Shown here: in pieces, positions 8,572 through 17,238 of the stretch | Layout: every line of letters starts with the position of its first letter | Numbering within the stretch: the stretch's first letter is position 1 | Source: DAOPXV01 sp035352535 | Lineage (GTDB): Bacteria; Muiribacteriota; UBA9980 | Assembly: GCA_964545075.1 (NCBI GenBank) | Contig: CAZJFS010000001.1 | Span: 53,843 to 117,842, forward strand | DNA: 64,000 bases | Direction of reading: 5' to 3' | Notes under the pieces: model-generated | Told to the model about the DNA's origin: nothing | Database searches by the model: none | The model's input: only the letters and a program-made list of their open reading frames with translations | Made by a program: the position numbers and the translations under genes

Positions 8572-9696
8572 ATGTTAAAAATTAAATTTCACGCAGTTAT
8601 TATCATGGTCGCAATGATCTTTTTATGGGCCGCGCAGACCGGTTCAGCGCATGCGAATGAAACTGAATCCGCGCTGGAGTCACAAAAGATATCGAAGATC
8701 GAGCAAGTTATCGAAAAGACCATGGAAACTGAAAAATTGCCTGGCGTTATCGCGCTTGTTTCCGCGCCCGATTTCAATCCTCTGATAATAACCAAAGGCT
8801 ACGCCAACCTTTCAACTAAACGCCCTATGAGCGCGAACGACATTGTAAGGATCGCAAGCCTCACGAAAACCTTCACAGCGACCGTCATCATGCAGCTCGC
8901 CGGGGAAGGCCGCCTCGACCTGGATGATAAAATCTCAAAATTCGAAAACAAGATACCGGTCATAAAAAAGATGAGATACAGAAACAGCATCACGATCAGA
9001 AATTTATTGACCCATAACAGCGGCCTGGAAAATTATTTTATCGACAAAAAATTCGAAAGCGACTATTACAACAGGCCGCTTCTTTCCTGGACCCCGGAGC
9101 AGCTCATAAACATCAGCCTCAAACACAGACAGAAACGCCCGGGCGGCAAGGCCGTCTATTCGAACACGAATTTCATCCTTCTCGGCATGATCATCGAGGC
9201 TCTGACGGCTAACTCTTATGAAAGCGAGGTCGTGCAAAGGATATTGATCCCTGCCGGGCTAACTCACACATATTTTCCGAAAAGCGTCTCGATCAAAGGC
9301 GTATTCGCGCACGGATACATGAACGGAAAAGACGTAACGCTCATCGACTCTTCCTGCGGCTGGGCCGCCGGATCGCTGATCTCCAACCTCGAAGATCTCT
9401 GGAAGTGGAACGGCATATTCGCCGAAGGCGAACTGCTCGATCCGAAGATAAACGCGGAACGTCAAAAAACCGTTCCGGTTAAAGGCTCTCCGCAGATGAC
9501 CTACGGGCCGGGTTCAATGAATATCGGCAACCTTACCGGACACACGGGCTCGATCACGGGTTATAAACACGCCATGCTCTACCTTCCTTCGAAAAAGGCG
9601 ACAATAATTGTTTTATCCAATTACGAATCGCCGGCTGCCGACCTTTTATGCCTTACGATCGCGAAGATAGCGTTCCCGGAAGCGGTAGGTTATTAA
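8572..9696 (+). CDS. Secreted beta-lactamase-family serine hydrolase
   Basis: From ATG 8572 (GGAGG at 8562-8566) the protein has 374 residues with a signal peptide ending near A-H-A. The motifs of class C beta-lactamase/PBP-like hydrolases are present: S-L-T-K (S-x-x-K) near residue 90, Y-S-N (Y-x-N) near residue 200 and H-T-G (the K-T-G equivalent) near residue 328. The family includes D-aminopeptidases, esterases and penicillin-binding proteins, so true beta-lactamase activity should not be assumed. It should act outside the cytoplasm. An in-frame ATG at 8524 was rejected because it lacks a ribosome site and would bury the signal peptide. Confidence 0.85.
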   Translation: MLKIKFHAVIIMVAMIFLWAAQTGSAHANETESALESQKISKIEQVIEKTMETEKLPGVIALVSAPDFNPLIITKGYANLSTKRPMSANDIVRIASLTKTFTATVIMQLAGEGRLDLDDKISKFENKIPVIKKMRYRNSITIRNLLTHNSGLENYFIDKKFESDYYNRPLLSWTPEQLINISLKHRQKRPGGKAVYSNTNFILLGMIIEALTANSYESEVVQRILIPAGLTHTYFPKSVSIKGVFAHGYMNGKDVTLIDSSCGWAAGSLISNLEDLWKWNGIFAEGELLDPKINAERQKTVPVKGSPQMTYGPGSMNIGNLTGHTGSITGYKHAMLYLPSKKATIIVLSNYESPAADLLCLTIAKIAFPEAVGY

Positions 9697-9755
9697 CAGC
9701 CGCCTCATCAACAATGCGAAAAAAATAACACACATAAAAAAAGGAAGAATGAAAA

Positions 9756-11399
9756 ATGAAAAAAATATTACTTGTTGCGATAGTTTTATTATTAATCTGC
9801 GGCGGCGCGGCGCGCGCGGAAAACACATTTGATGATCTGAAAAAGAAAGCCGCAAGCGGAGACGCGGCTGCGCTGGGGCTTTTAGGCGAAGCGTATTCCT
9901 GCGGCTGGAACGGCGCGCCAAAAGACGATAAAAAAGCCGTCGAATGTTTTGAAAAAGCGGCCGCGCAGGGCGATCCTGTCGGTCAATACTATATGGGAAC
10001 GATATTTTATTTCGGCAATACGGTTAATAAAGATTATAAGAAAGCCGCGGAATGGTTTGAAAAAGCCGCGCTTCATGGCGAGATCAGGGCCCAGGGCAAT
10101 ATCGCGATGATGTATTACGAGGGAACCGATTTCCCTCAGAACAATATCATGGCTTACGCATATTATAATATCATCGCCTCGGGTCCGACCGCGGATCCGA
10201 TCAGTAAAAAAGCGGCCGCTGAAAGCCTCGATAAACTTCAAAAAAAAATGAGCCCGCAACAGATCGATAAGGCTAAAGAAAAAAGCCGGGATCTGTTAAA
10301 AAAGATCGATGAAAATTTTAAAAAAACTAAAATAACGCCGGCGGCGCCTAAGTATCCGGTTAACACGGCAAGAATCCTCAAAACCGATGAAATATTTATT
10401 GAGGCCGTATCTTCGCTGGACATTAAAACGATCAACGAATTAATAAAAAAAGGCTATAAAATTAAAGATCTTCCTTCCGATTACGCGCCTGTGTTAATAA
10501 CGGTGATCGGTTCGCAGAACGCTAATTTCGCCAGATTCATGGGGGCCAAGGCGGAAGCCGCGAAAGGTTACACGGAAGAGTCACTAAAAAAATCGGTCGC
10601 AGCCAAAAAAAACGTTGTTTTTAAATTACTGGCCGAAAACGGAGCGGAATGTAACATAGCGAACAGCGGCGGAGAAAAACTTATCGCTCTTGCCGCAGCG
10701 ACAGGCGATTCCGAAATAGTTAAATACCTTCTCGCCAAAAAGAGCGACGTGACAAACCTGAATAAAAACGGCGACGATCTCTTATACTGCGCCATAGGTT
10801 CACATTCTTTAGAAACTGTCAAGACTGTAGTTGAAAGCGCTTATGGACCAGGACTTATCAAATCAGGCGCGCGCTCGGCGGCCAGGGCGGCCACTTTAAA
10901 AGAAGACGGCATTTTAAAGTATTTGATTGAAAAAGGAATTAATATAAATGGCAATACCGGAAGCGCCGCAGGAAATGAAAGCGGAAACAATTCCTCATGG
11001 AAACCTTTAAAAGCCGCACTATACAATAAAAATATCGACGCCCTCAAACTTCTTATAGAAAAAGGCGCGGACTTAAAAATAATCAATAAGAACGGTGAGA
11101 ACTGCCTTTTCGAATTAACGGGAGGCATTACCGGCGATGAGATGGATGACAAAACAGTTGAAATCGCTAAAATGCTCGTAGCCCGCGGCGTAACCGCCAA
11201 CATCAAAAACAACTCCGGCGAAACAGTATTAATGATGGCCGCCAGGAATGGAAGCGTGCCCTTCATGAAATTTTTGATTGAAAACGGCTCCGATGTGAAC
11301 GCGAGAAATAATAACGGCATTACGGCAATGGGTTACGCTAAAAAAGCCAGGCAGCAAAATTCGATCGCGTTTCTCAATTCCGTTAACGCCGTTGAATAA
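9756..11399 (+). CDS. Secreted Sel1-repeat and ankyrin-repeat protein
   Basis: A 547-residue protein with a signal peptide (hydrophobic run ending near A-R-A, residue 21). Residues about 25-140 are Sel1-like repeats (pattern A-x-x-x-L-G-x-x-Y...G...D...K-A-x-x-x-F-E-K-A-A), and about 220-540 are ankyrin repeats (for example L-L-I-E-K-G-A-D-L-K-I-I-N-K-N-G-E-N). Both repeat types bind proteins; no catalytic domain is visible. Combining the two types with a Sec signal suggests a scaffold or effector in the envelope or outside the cell. GGAAGAATG lies upstream; the chosen ATG is the second of two closely spaced ATGs and is the one in frame. Confidence 0.85.
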   Translation: MKKILLVAIVLLLICGGAARAENTFDDLKKKAASGDAAALGLLGEAYSCGWNGAPKDDKKAVECFEKAAAQGDPVGQYYMGTIFYFGNTVNKDYKKAAEWFEKAALHGEIRAQGNIAMMYYEGTDFPQNNIMAYAYYNIIASGPTADPISKKAAAESLDKLQKKMSPQQIDKAKEKSRDLLKKIDENFKKTKITPAAPKYPVNTARILKTDEIFIEAVSSLDIKTINELIKKGYKIKDLPSDYAPVLITVIGSQNANFARFMGAKAEAAKGYTEESLKKSVAAKKNVVFKLLAENGAECNIANSGGEKLIALAAATGDSEIVKYLLAKKSDVTNLNKNGDDLLYCAIGSHSLETVKTVVESAYGPGLIKSGARSAARAATLKEDGILKYLIEKGININGNTGSAAGNESGNNSSWKPLKAALYNKNIDALKLLIEKGADLKIINKNGENCLFELTGGITGDEMDDKTVEIAKMLVARGVTANIKNNSGETVLMMAARNGSVPFMKFLIENGSDVNARNNNGITAMGYAKKARQQNSIAFLNSVNAVE

Positions 11400-11408
11400 A
11401 TAAATCCA

Positions 11409-11912
11409 TTATTTCCCCAGGACTATCATAGTTATGCGCAATGCCACGGCGACGATCACGATCGAAGAGACGCTCAAAAGGACTAAAATAAGTTTGACGC
11501 GCTTGATCGTTTTATTGTAACTTTCGTCGGCTTCGGGAATGAGGCTGTGATAGAGGTTCAGCGAGGCGCAGGTCAGAATCAGGACGTCGTCGAAAATGCT
11601 GACGATGTAACCGCCTGGGACAAGATCGAACGGCGAAACTGCGTATGCTATGGCCAGAAGCATCATCACGATGGACGGAAAAAATTCGAGCTTATAAGGG
11701 TCTCTGCGAATGGGGACCTCATGCCTGGTTTCATCGGGTTTGGCGGTCCCGGAAGGAACTTCCGGAGCGCTTTTTTCTTTTACGGTTTCAGGGGGCGATG
11801 GAGGCTTCACTCCAAAAGGCGGATAATTAGCTATAGGACGACCGCACTTCACGCACGCGGGCGCCTCGGACGAAACGTCGTTTCCGCAATCGGGACATTT
11901 AACGAGGGCCAT
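11409..11912 (-). CDS. Zinc-ribbon plus YkvA/DUF1232-like membrane protein
   Basis: From ATG 11912 (GAAAGG upstream) the protein has 167 residues and opens M-A-L-V-K-C-P-D-C-G, a zinc-ribbon with C-x-x-C pairs at residues 6-9 and about 20-23. A Pro-rich linker follows, then a segment like DUF1232/YkvA (A-Y-A-V-S-P-F-D-L-V-P-G...D-D-V-L-I-L) and a hydrophobic C-terminal segment. An upstream in-frame ATG at 11957 would add 15 residues, but the ribbon normally begins a few residues after Met. The gene converges on the Sel1-ankyrin gene with 9 bp between the stops. The molecular role is unknown. Confidence 0.75.
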   Translation of the reverse strand: MALVKCPDCGNDVSSEAPACVKCGRPIANYPPFGVKPPSPPETVKEKSAPEVPSGTAKPDETRHEVPIRRDPYKLEFFPSIVMMLLAIAYAVSPFDLVPGGYIVSIFDDVLILTCASLNLYHSLIPEADESYNKTIKRVKLILVLLSVSSIVIVAVALRITMIVLGK

Positions 11913-12008
11913 AGGCTGATTCAACCTTTCAGTCAAGTATCGATAAACATTATACACCAGGTCCGCGTAAAATAAAAGTTAAAAATATTTATTTCAGCTA
12001 ATATAAAA

Positions 12009-12037
12009 TTGACAATTTCGGCTTTTTTAAATATACT
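12009..12037 (+). promoter_or_regulatory. Sigma-70 promoter of secreted protein-ackA unit
   Basis: TTGACA (12009-12014), 17 bp spacer, TATACT (12032-12037), 51 bp upstream of the chosen ATG at 12089. Confidence 0.75.
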
Positions 12038-12088
12038 ATACTATGATGACTTTAACAATTCAAATATTTTGACGAGGTGCTAAAGCTT

Positions 12089-13873
12089 ATGAAATTACGC
12101 CATGCCTTATTAAGCCTTTTATTTGTGATTATTTACACAACCTCCGCTTATGGCGAAGATATGAACGCGGTTATAAAATCAAGGGCGCAAAATCCTGACA
12201 TTAAAAGGACCATCATGGGCATTCTCGTCTATCTCGACGATATGCAGGTGCGTAACAGGCCCGGCACCAGAAGCAGCGTTTTCGACTCCAGCGATGCGGG
12301 CGACGGATGCGACGGCAAGGTCGAATTCAACCTTCCTCATATTCAAAAAGCTCTTTTTCTGCCGGCGCTTCCGCCGATAAAAATCAGCAACGTCGAAGGC
12401 GAATGGGAAAGCACCGTTCATTTTATGCCTAAAAAATTCGGCTCAAACGGCAAATCGCTAGTCGCGATACCCGATTCGAACCTTTTCGTGCCGGCGTTCG
12501 TCTCATATCCGCTCTTTTTATTCCGTGAAAACGTAAAACCAGGCGAAAGACGCATAGCCAATATGCTTAAACTCTGCTGGAACATCGATAAAAAATATAA
12601 AAGAGGCGACGCTTATAACTTCTGGCTTCCGATGAAAGACCATCCAAGCTATTCGGGCCCCTGTAATATCCCGCTGGAAAAAGCCATAGAACCGCTGGCT
12701 AAGGCATATATAAACCCGAAACTCAAATTCATCTTCGGAAAACTCGCGAAAGGCATGAACGTTCCTCCGCCCGACTGGGTCATCGCGTGCCTCGATAAAA
12801 ATCAGAATCAGACCGGCGCCGCGGCGCTTTTCAACATTCCAAACGACTCCGACGATACAGCGACGGCCGTCGCCATACAAAAAATCAAAAACAACCTGCT
12901 ATATGCTTATAAAGACGACGCTTTCTTTAACGATACCGCGAATTTCGCGATCGATATGAACGCCATGAACGTAACTCTTAAATTCAGAGATATAAACCGC
13001 AATCCGAAAAAAGAGGACGGCCGCGACGCGTGGAAAGGCTCAAACACGGGCGCATTTATGACATGGCTTTTAGACGAAAATAAGCCTGCGTTCTCTCAGG
13101 CCGATAAAGGCGTCATTCCTCTGGAAAAAAACAACGTGGACGCGGTCGTAAATTCAAACGTGCTTCTGGCGCTAGGGCTTTTGGATATGAAAAATGTTCC
13201 GGGATGCGCCGAAGCGCTCGCCGTAGTCTCGAAGGCGATCTTTCAGAGGACATGGCCGGGAAGCGGACTTTACTATCCGCAATTTATGATATTTCCGTAC
13301 ACCGCTTCAAGAGCCTACCGCGACGGCGGAAACGAAGCCTTAAAACCGTCGATGAAATGGCTCATGAGAGATATCATATTTCACCAGAATTCATACGCGG
13401 CCAAATACCCTAAAAAAACAGGCGCATTCCCGGGCGGCGAGGATCTAACCGATTATGTATCGACCGCGCTCGGCGTTATAACGCTTTTGAACATCGGAAT
13501 AGACAACGCGCGCGAAGAGAACATGGAAGCTCAATATAAAGCAGCGATAGACGCCGGAATAAACTACCTTTTAAACACAAGGAAAAAACACAAGATCAAA
13601 AACGATGAAACTTTCAGAAGCGAATACGGCAATAACGGGCTATACGGAATCAAATGGGATTCAGGCCTGTTCTTCTCCGCCTCCTTCTGGGACCTGGCGC
13701 ACTGGAGAAGCGAGCCTTTCTGCAACGCGATGGCGCTGGAGGCGTTCTCAAAATATATCATGGCTTATGAATATGGCGGCGCGAATATGACCAACGGAAG
13801 AAAAATATATATAAATAGATATGCGACAGACATGGACGACGGTATGGATAATTTTAATCTAGAGGTAAGGTAA
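12089..13873 (+). CDS. Secreted helical protein of unknown function
   Basis: From ATG 12089 the protein has 594 residues with a signal peptide cut near A-Y-G. GAGGTG (12074-12079) is the ribosome site; the in-frame GTG at 12077 lies within it and was rejected. The C-terminal half has paired helices with short Gly-rich turns (V-N-S-N-V-L-L-A-L-G-L-L..., L-T-D-Y-V-S-T-A-L-G-V-I-T-L-L-N), which recall alpha/alpha-toroid folds such as prenyltransferase/squalene-cyclase-like or glycosidase-like barrels, but no catalytic signature could be assigned. ackA starts 7 bp after the stop, so they are probably co-transcribed; a functional link is not obvious. Confidence 0.75.
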   Translation: MKLRHALLSLLFVIIYTTSAYGEDMNAVIKSRAQNPDIKRTIMGILVYLDDMQVRNRPGTRSSVFDSSDAGDGCDGKVEFNLPHIQKALFLPALPPIKISNVEGEWESTVHFMPKKFGSNGKSLVAIPDSNLFVPAFVSYPLFLFRENVKPGERRIANMLKLCWNIDKKYKRGDAYNFWLPMKDHPSYSGPCNIPLEKAIEPLAKAYINPKLKFIFGKLAKGMNVPPPDWVIACLDKNQNQTGAAALFNIPNDSDDTATAVAIQKIKNNLLYAYKDDAFFNDTANFAIDMNAMNVTLKFRDINRNPKKEDGRDAWKGSNTGAFMTWLLDENKPAFSQADKGVIPLEKNNVDAVVNSNVLLALGLLDMKNVPGCAEALAVVSKAIFQRTWPGSGLYYPQFMIFPYTASRAYRDGGNEALKPSMKWLMRDIIFHQNSYAAKYPKKTGAFPGGEDLTDYVSTALGVITLLNIGIDNAREENMEAQYKAAIDAGINYLLNTRKKHKIKNDETFRSEYGNNGLYGIKWDSGLFFSASFWDLAHWRSEPFCNAMALEAFSKYIMAYEYGGANMTNGRKIYINRYATDMDDGMDNFNLEVR

Positions 13874-13879
13874 GTGTAA

Positions 13880-15109
13880 ATGATGCAAAAAAAAAGCAAA
13901 CTCATTCTCATCATCAATTGCGGAAGCTCCTCACTCAAGTATGAAGTTTATGACATGCCATCCAAAAACAGCCTTGGAAAAGGTCTCATTGAAAGAATCG
14001 GCGAAAAAAACGGCAAAATAATGCAGGACACCATAAAAGGAAAATTCCAGCAGGAACTTCCAATTCCCGATCATAAAGCGGCTATGGGCCTGATGGCGAA
14101 AGCCCTTACCGATTCGATACTCGGCATCTTGAAAAATATAAATGAAATTTCAGGCATCGGGCACAGAGTGGTCCACGGCGGAGAAAAGTACGCTGAATCA
14201 GTTTTAATCACGAGCGACGTGATTCAAGCCGTCGAGGAAAATTGCAATATCGCGCCGCTTCATAATCCTCCGAATCTCGTGGGTATAAGGGAAGCGATCG
14301 CTCTTCTGCCTCACGTCAAACAGGTCGCCGTATTCGACACGGCTTTTCATCAAACGCTCGCGCCGGCCGCTTATTTATATGGACTGCCGCGCGAATTATA
14401 CGATAAATACAAGATCAGGCGCTACGGTTTTCACGGCACGAGCCACAGGTACGTCGCCAACAGAGCCGTAAAATTCATGAAGCGTTCTCCTGAAAATACA
14501 AACGTAATATCCTGCCACCTTGGAAACGGAGCGTCAATAACGGCTATCGAATGCGGAAGATCGGTCGACACTTCGATGGGCTTCACGCCGCTCGAAGGAC
14601 TTATGATGGGAACGCGCTCAGGCGATATAGACCCGGCGATAACGCTTTACCTTATTGAACGCGGATATAAAATCGATGAAGTAAATAAAATATTGAATAA
14701 AAAAAGCGGTCTTCTTGGTTTATCGGGTATTTCCAACGATCTGCGCGATATCGAAAAGGCGGCCGAAGAAGGCAATAAAAACGCGCAGGAAGCTCTGGAA
14801 GTATATGCTCACAGCGTAAGAAAATATATCGGAGCATATGCCGCGAATCTTTATAAGGTCGATATCCTCGTTTTCACGGGAGGAGTGGGCCAGAACGCCG
14901 TTAAAATGCGCGAACGGATATGCCATCGCCTCGAACACATAGGCATAATAATGGATTATGACAAAAACCGCGAAGGCGGAACGCATGAAGGCATTATTTC
15001 AACGGATTATTCCCCGACATCGATCATAGTGGTGCCGACCAATGAAGAGCTTCAAATAGCCAAAGACGCATACACGATAATATTCGGGGAAGAAGTAGAT
15101 ATCGGGTAG
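13880..15109 (+). CDS. ackA: Acetate kinase
   Basis: A 409-residue protein of normal family length with all acetate kinase landmarks in order: N-C-G-S-S-S-L-K-Y near residue 14, H-R-V-V-H-G-G-E near 95, F-D-T-A-F-H near 153, Y-G-F-H-G-T-S-H near 182, C-H-L-G-N-G-A-S near 212, D-T-S-M-G-F-T-P-L-E-G near 230 and F-T-G-G-V-G-Q-N near 330. It interconverts acetyl phosphate + ADP and acetate + ATP and usually gives the ATP-yielding last step of acetate fermentation. No phosphotransacetylase gene is next to it. It matches the fermentative picture given by the hydrogenase operon. Confidence 0.97.
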   Translation: MMQKKSKLILIINCGSSSLKYEVYDMPSKNSLGKGLIERIGEKNGKIMQDTIKGKFQQELPIPDHKAAMGLMAKALTDSILGILKNINEISGIGHRVVHGGEKYAESVLITSDVIQAVEENCNIAPLHNPPNLVGIREAIALLPHVKQVAVFDTAFHQTLAPAAYLYGLPRELYDKYKIRRYGFHGTSHRYVANRAVKFMKRSPENTNVISCHLGNGASITAIECGRSVDTSMGFTPLEGLMMGTRSGDIDPAITLYLIERGYKIDEVNKILNKKSGLLGLSGISNDLRDIEKAAEEGNKNAQEALEVYAHSVRKYIGAYAANLYKVDILVFTGGVGQNAVKMRERICHRLEHIGIIMDYDKNREGGTHEGIISTDYSPTSIIVVPTNEELQIAKDAYTIIFGEEVDIG

Positions 15110-15178
15110 CAAAATCAGCGTTTCCGCTCGTCATTTTGCGGTAAGAACCGAATAATAATACTATACAAAGGGGTTGAA

Positions 15179-15661
15179 ATGAAATATAATAAAAAAATAA
15201 TATTTATTATTATAACTGCTTTGGCGCCGCTGCTTTTATCTTTCAATCACGCCCTTGCGGCTGACGTAAAAAAAACGGCGGAAGAACTCAAGCCAAAGGA
15301 AATCACGACGGCTGAAAAACACAAAATAGATAAAGAACTCGACGCTTGCATGGACAAGAACCCTTCTACCGCCGGAATGGTCGAATGCATAGACAACGCC
15401 GCGAAACAATGGGACGGCGAACTCAATAAATATTATAAACTTTTATCGGGCGTTCTTGATAAGGAAGGGCAGGCCAACCTCAAAAAATCCCAGCTTGAAT
15501 GGATAAAACTCCGCGACGCGGACATTAAACTGATAGATTCCGTATATTCAAAAAAAGAAGGGACGATGTACGTCCCGATGGTGGCCGATTCGATAATGGA
15601 ACTGACGAAAAAGAGAGCGCTTGAGCTTAAAGCTTATTACGAGCTCATTATTGAAAAATAA
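15179..15661 (+). CDS. Secreted LprI/DUF1311-like protein
   Basis: A 160-residue protein with a signal peptide (hydrophobic run ending near A-L-A, residue 26). The rest matches the LprI-type lysozyme-inhibitor domain pattern: C near residue 57, C-I-D near residue 70, W-D-G-E-L-N-K-Y-Y-K-L-L, then L-K-K-S-Q-L-E-W-I-K-L-R-D and a C-terminal helix. Named members inhibit lysozyme, but most DUF1311 proteins have no proven function. GGGGTTG lies upstream of the ATG. The next gene starts 14 bp after the stop, so they form one transcription unit. Confidence 0.8.
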   Translation: MKYNKKIIFIIITALAPLLLSFNHALAADVKKTAEELKPKEITTAEKHKIDKELDACMDKNPSTAGMVECIDNAAKQWDGELNKYYKLLSGVLDKEGQANLKKSQLEWIKLRDADIKLIDSVYSKKEGTMYVPMVADSIMELTKKRALELKAYYELIIEK

Positions 15662-15675
15662 AAAGGAGCGTAAAA

Positions 15676-16293
15676 ATGTCTAAAAAAACTTTTATAGTAT
15701 CATACCTTCCCGGCGAGGAACGCTCGAACACGAAAAAATTACTGGATCACTTTTTAAGCGAAGCCAAACCGTCGAATATGGAAAAACTGGACCTTTGCAA
15801 AAGCGCTCCCGATTTTTTCACGCACGAAAGCCTCATGGTTTATTACGAAAGAAACTACGGCGGCCAAAAGATCAGTCCCGAACGCGAAGCAATCATAAAA
15901 AAAATGGATGAAATGACGGCGCAGTTTAAAAAAGCGGATATCGTTATAATGGCCTTTCCGATGCATAACTTCGGAATGCCGGGAATAGTGAAGACTTATT
16001 TCGACTCGATAATGCAGAAAGGCGAGACGTGGACCATAACGCCCGAAGGTTACAGGGGAATGATGGGCGGCAAAAAAGCTCTCGTACTGACATCCAGCGG
16101 CGGAACGTATGAAGGCCCGCGGGCCGCTTACGACACGCTTTCGGCACTCACCAAGATCGAATTTAATTTCATGGGCTTTTCTGAAGTCGAGATAATCTCC
16201 GCGGCCGGAATAAACATGCATCCCGAAAAAACAGATGAGATCGTCGAAAACGCCAATAAAAAAGTAAGCGAACTTGTCAAAAAATGGTATTAA
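15676..16293 (+). CDS. Flavodoxin-fold NAD(P)H oxidoreductase (AzoR-like)
   Basis: A 205-residue protein with the NQO/azoreductase pattern: a first strand I-V-S-Y-L-P-G-E-E-R-S-N-T for FMN phosphate binding, A-D-I-V-I-M-A-F-P-M-H-N-F-G-M-P near residue 93 and a central T-S-S-G-G-T-Y-E-G near residue 140. Members are FMN-dependent NADH:quinone or azo-compound oxidoreductases. The usual substrate in the cell is uncertain. AAGGAGC precedes the ATG, and a terminator (16326-16355) ends the unit. Confidence 0.85.
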   Translation: MSKKTFIVSYLPGEERSNTKKLLDHFLSEAKPSNMEKLDLCKSAPDFFTHESLMVYYERNYGGQKISPEREAIIKKMDEMTAQFKKADIVIMAFPMHNFGMPGIVKTYFDSIMQKGETWTITPEGYRGMMGGKKALVLTSSGGTYEGPRAAYDTLSALTKIEFNFMGFSEVEIISAAGINMHPEKTDEIVENANKKVSELVKKWY

Positions 16294-16325
16294 AATAAAT
16301 ACAATTTTATAAATTCAATTATCTC

Positions 16326-16355
16326 AACGGCGCCATGTTCATTCGTGGCGCCGTT
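16326..16355. terminator. Strong GC stem-loop terminator
   Basis: AACGGCGCCA (16326-16335) pairs perfectly with TGGCGCCGTT (16346-16355) across a 10-nt loop, between convergent genes. The T-run is poor (ATCGTTT). Confidence 0.65.
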
Positions 16356-16403
16356 ATCGTTTATTCATTTAATCTTTGAAAAGCCGCCGGAGCGAAATAA
16401 ATA

Positions 16404-17168
16404 TCAATCGTTAAATATCGCCATTCCGTCATAATTTTCAATGAAATTTTTGAGTCCGGCCCCGAGTTCCGAACAATCCGCGCCGTCGGCTATTCTATGA
16501 TCGTACGTAAGAGTTATATAGGCCGAAGATCTGGGCTCCGTTTTTTTATCCACCGCCATCGGCCTTTCAGCCACGCGGCCAAGAGAAAACGTTATCGATC
16601 CCGATGAAAGCGGCGCCGCAAAATCCGCGCCATATTTACCGACCGATGTGAACGCGCATGTCCCGCATATTTTACGCATTCTATCCGGAAAAGGTTTGTA
16701 TAAAAGACCAAAAAGCGCCATACGCATAAAATTTGGAAATATTTTAAAGAATTCTTGTATCTTATATTCAGGCGTTTCATCGTGTTTGATGGTTTTGAGA
16801 GCTCCGAGATGGTTGATAATATCCATGAATTTTTTTCCATCGGAATTTCTTATCACCGAAAAAACGCTGGCTCCTGTAAGGCTGATATCGATGCCTTCAT
16901 ATACGGCAAGTTTTAACGTGGGAAACTCGCGAAGATAGCTGTTGAATTTTTTATGAGAGTTTAAAACGCGTGAAATGGCGTATAACATAAAAGCCGAATA
17001 AGAAGGCGGCTTCATATTTTTTTTAGAGAACATAGCTCTTATATCTTCGATCCTAGTGAAATCCGCCATAAAAACATGGTGATCGATATAACGGGAGCCG
17101 CCGCCAGATAAAACAGGTAACGCCGCGCGCCGGTCCCTTGAAAGTTCAGTCATTTTATATTTTTTCAA
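16404..17168 (-). CDS. Free-standing E2-type acyltransferase domain
   Basis: A 254-residue protein that corresponds to only the catalytic domain of 2-oxoacid dehydrogenase E2 (chloramphenicol-acetyltransferase fold). The key stretch is L-T-Y-D-H-R-I-A-D-G near residue 222, which contains the H-x-x-x-D-G active site. The lipoyl and subunit-binding domains are absent and no E1 or E3 genes are near. It could be a stand-alone acyltransferase. The TTG start is chosen because GGGAGG lies 8 nt upstream; the next ATG is at residue 6. An acyl donor or acceptor cannot be inferred. Confidence 0.8.
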   Translation of the reverse strand: MKKYKMTELSRDRRAALPVLSGGGSRYIDHHVFMADFTRIEDIRAMFSKKNMKPPSYSAFMLYAISRVLNSHKKFNSYLREFPTLKLAVYEGIDISLTGASVFSVIRNSDGKKFMDIINHLGALKTIKHDETPEYKIQEFFKIFPNFMRMALFGLLYKPFPDRMRKICGTCAFTSVGKYGADFAAPLSSGSITFSLGRVAERPMAVDKKTEPRSSAYITLTYDHRIADGADCSELGAGLKNFIENYDGMAIFND

Positions 17169-17238
17169 ACAATACGCCTCCCGTATTTTTTCCGGTACTC
17201 CGACGCATATTAGTCACTCTTCTTACTTTGCCAGAATC

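Noticed and set aside
8572..9696. Antibiotic-resistance beta-lactamase
   Set aside because: S-x-x-K, Y-x-N and H-T-G are shared with D-aminopeptidases, esterases and PBPs; sequence alone cannot show beta-lactam hydrolysis.
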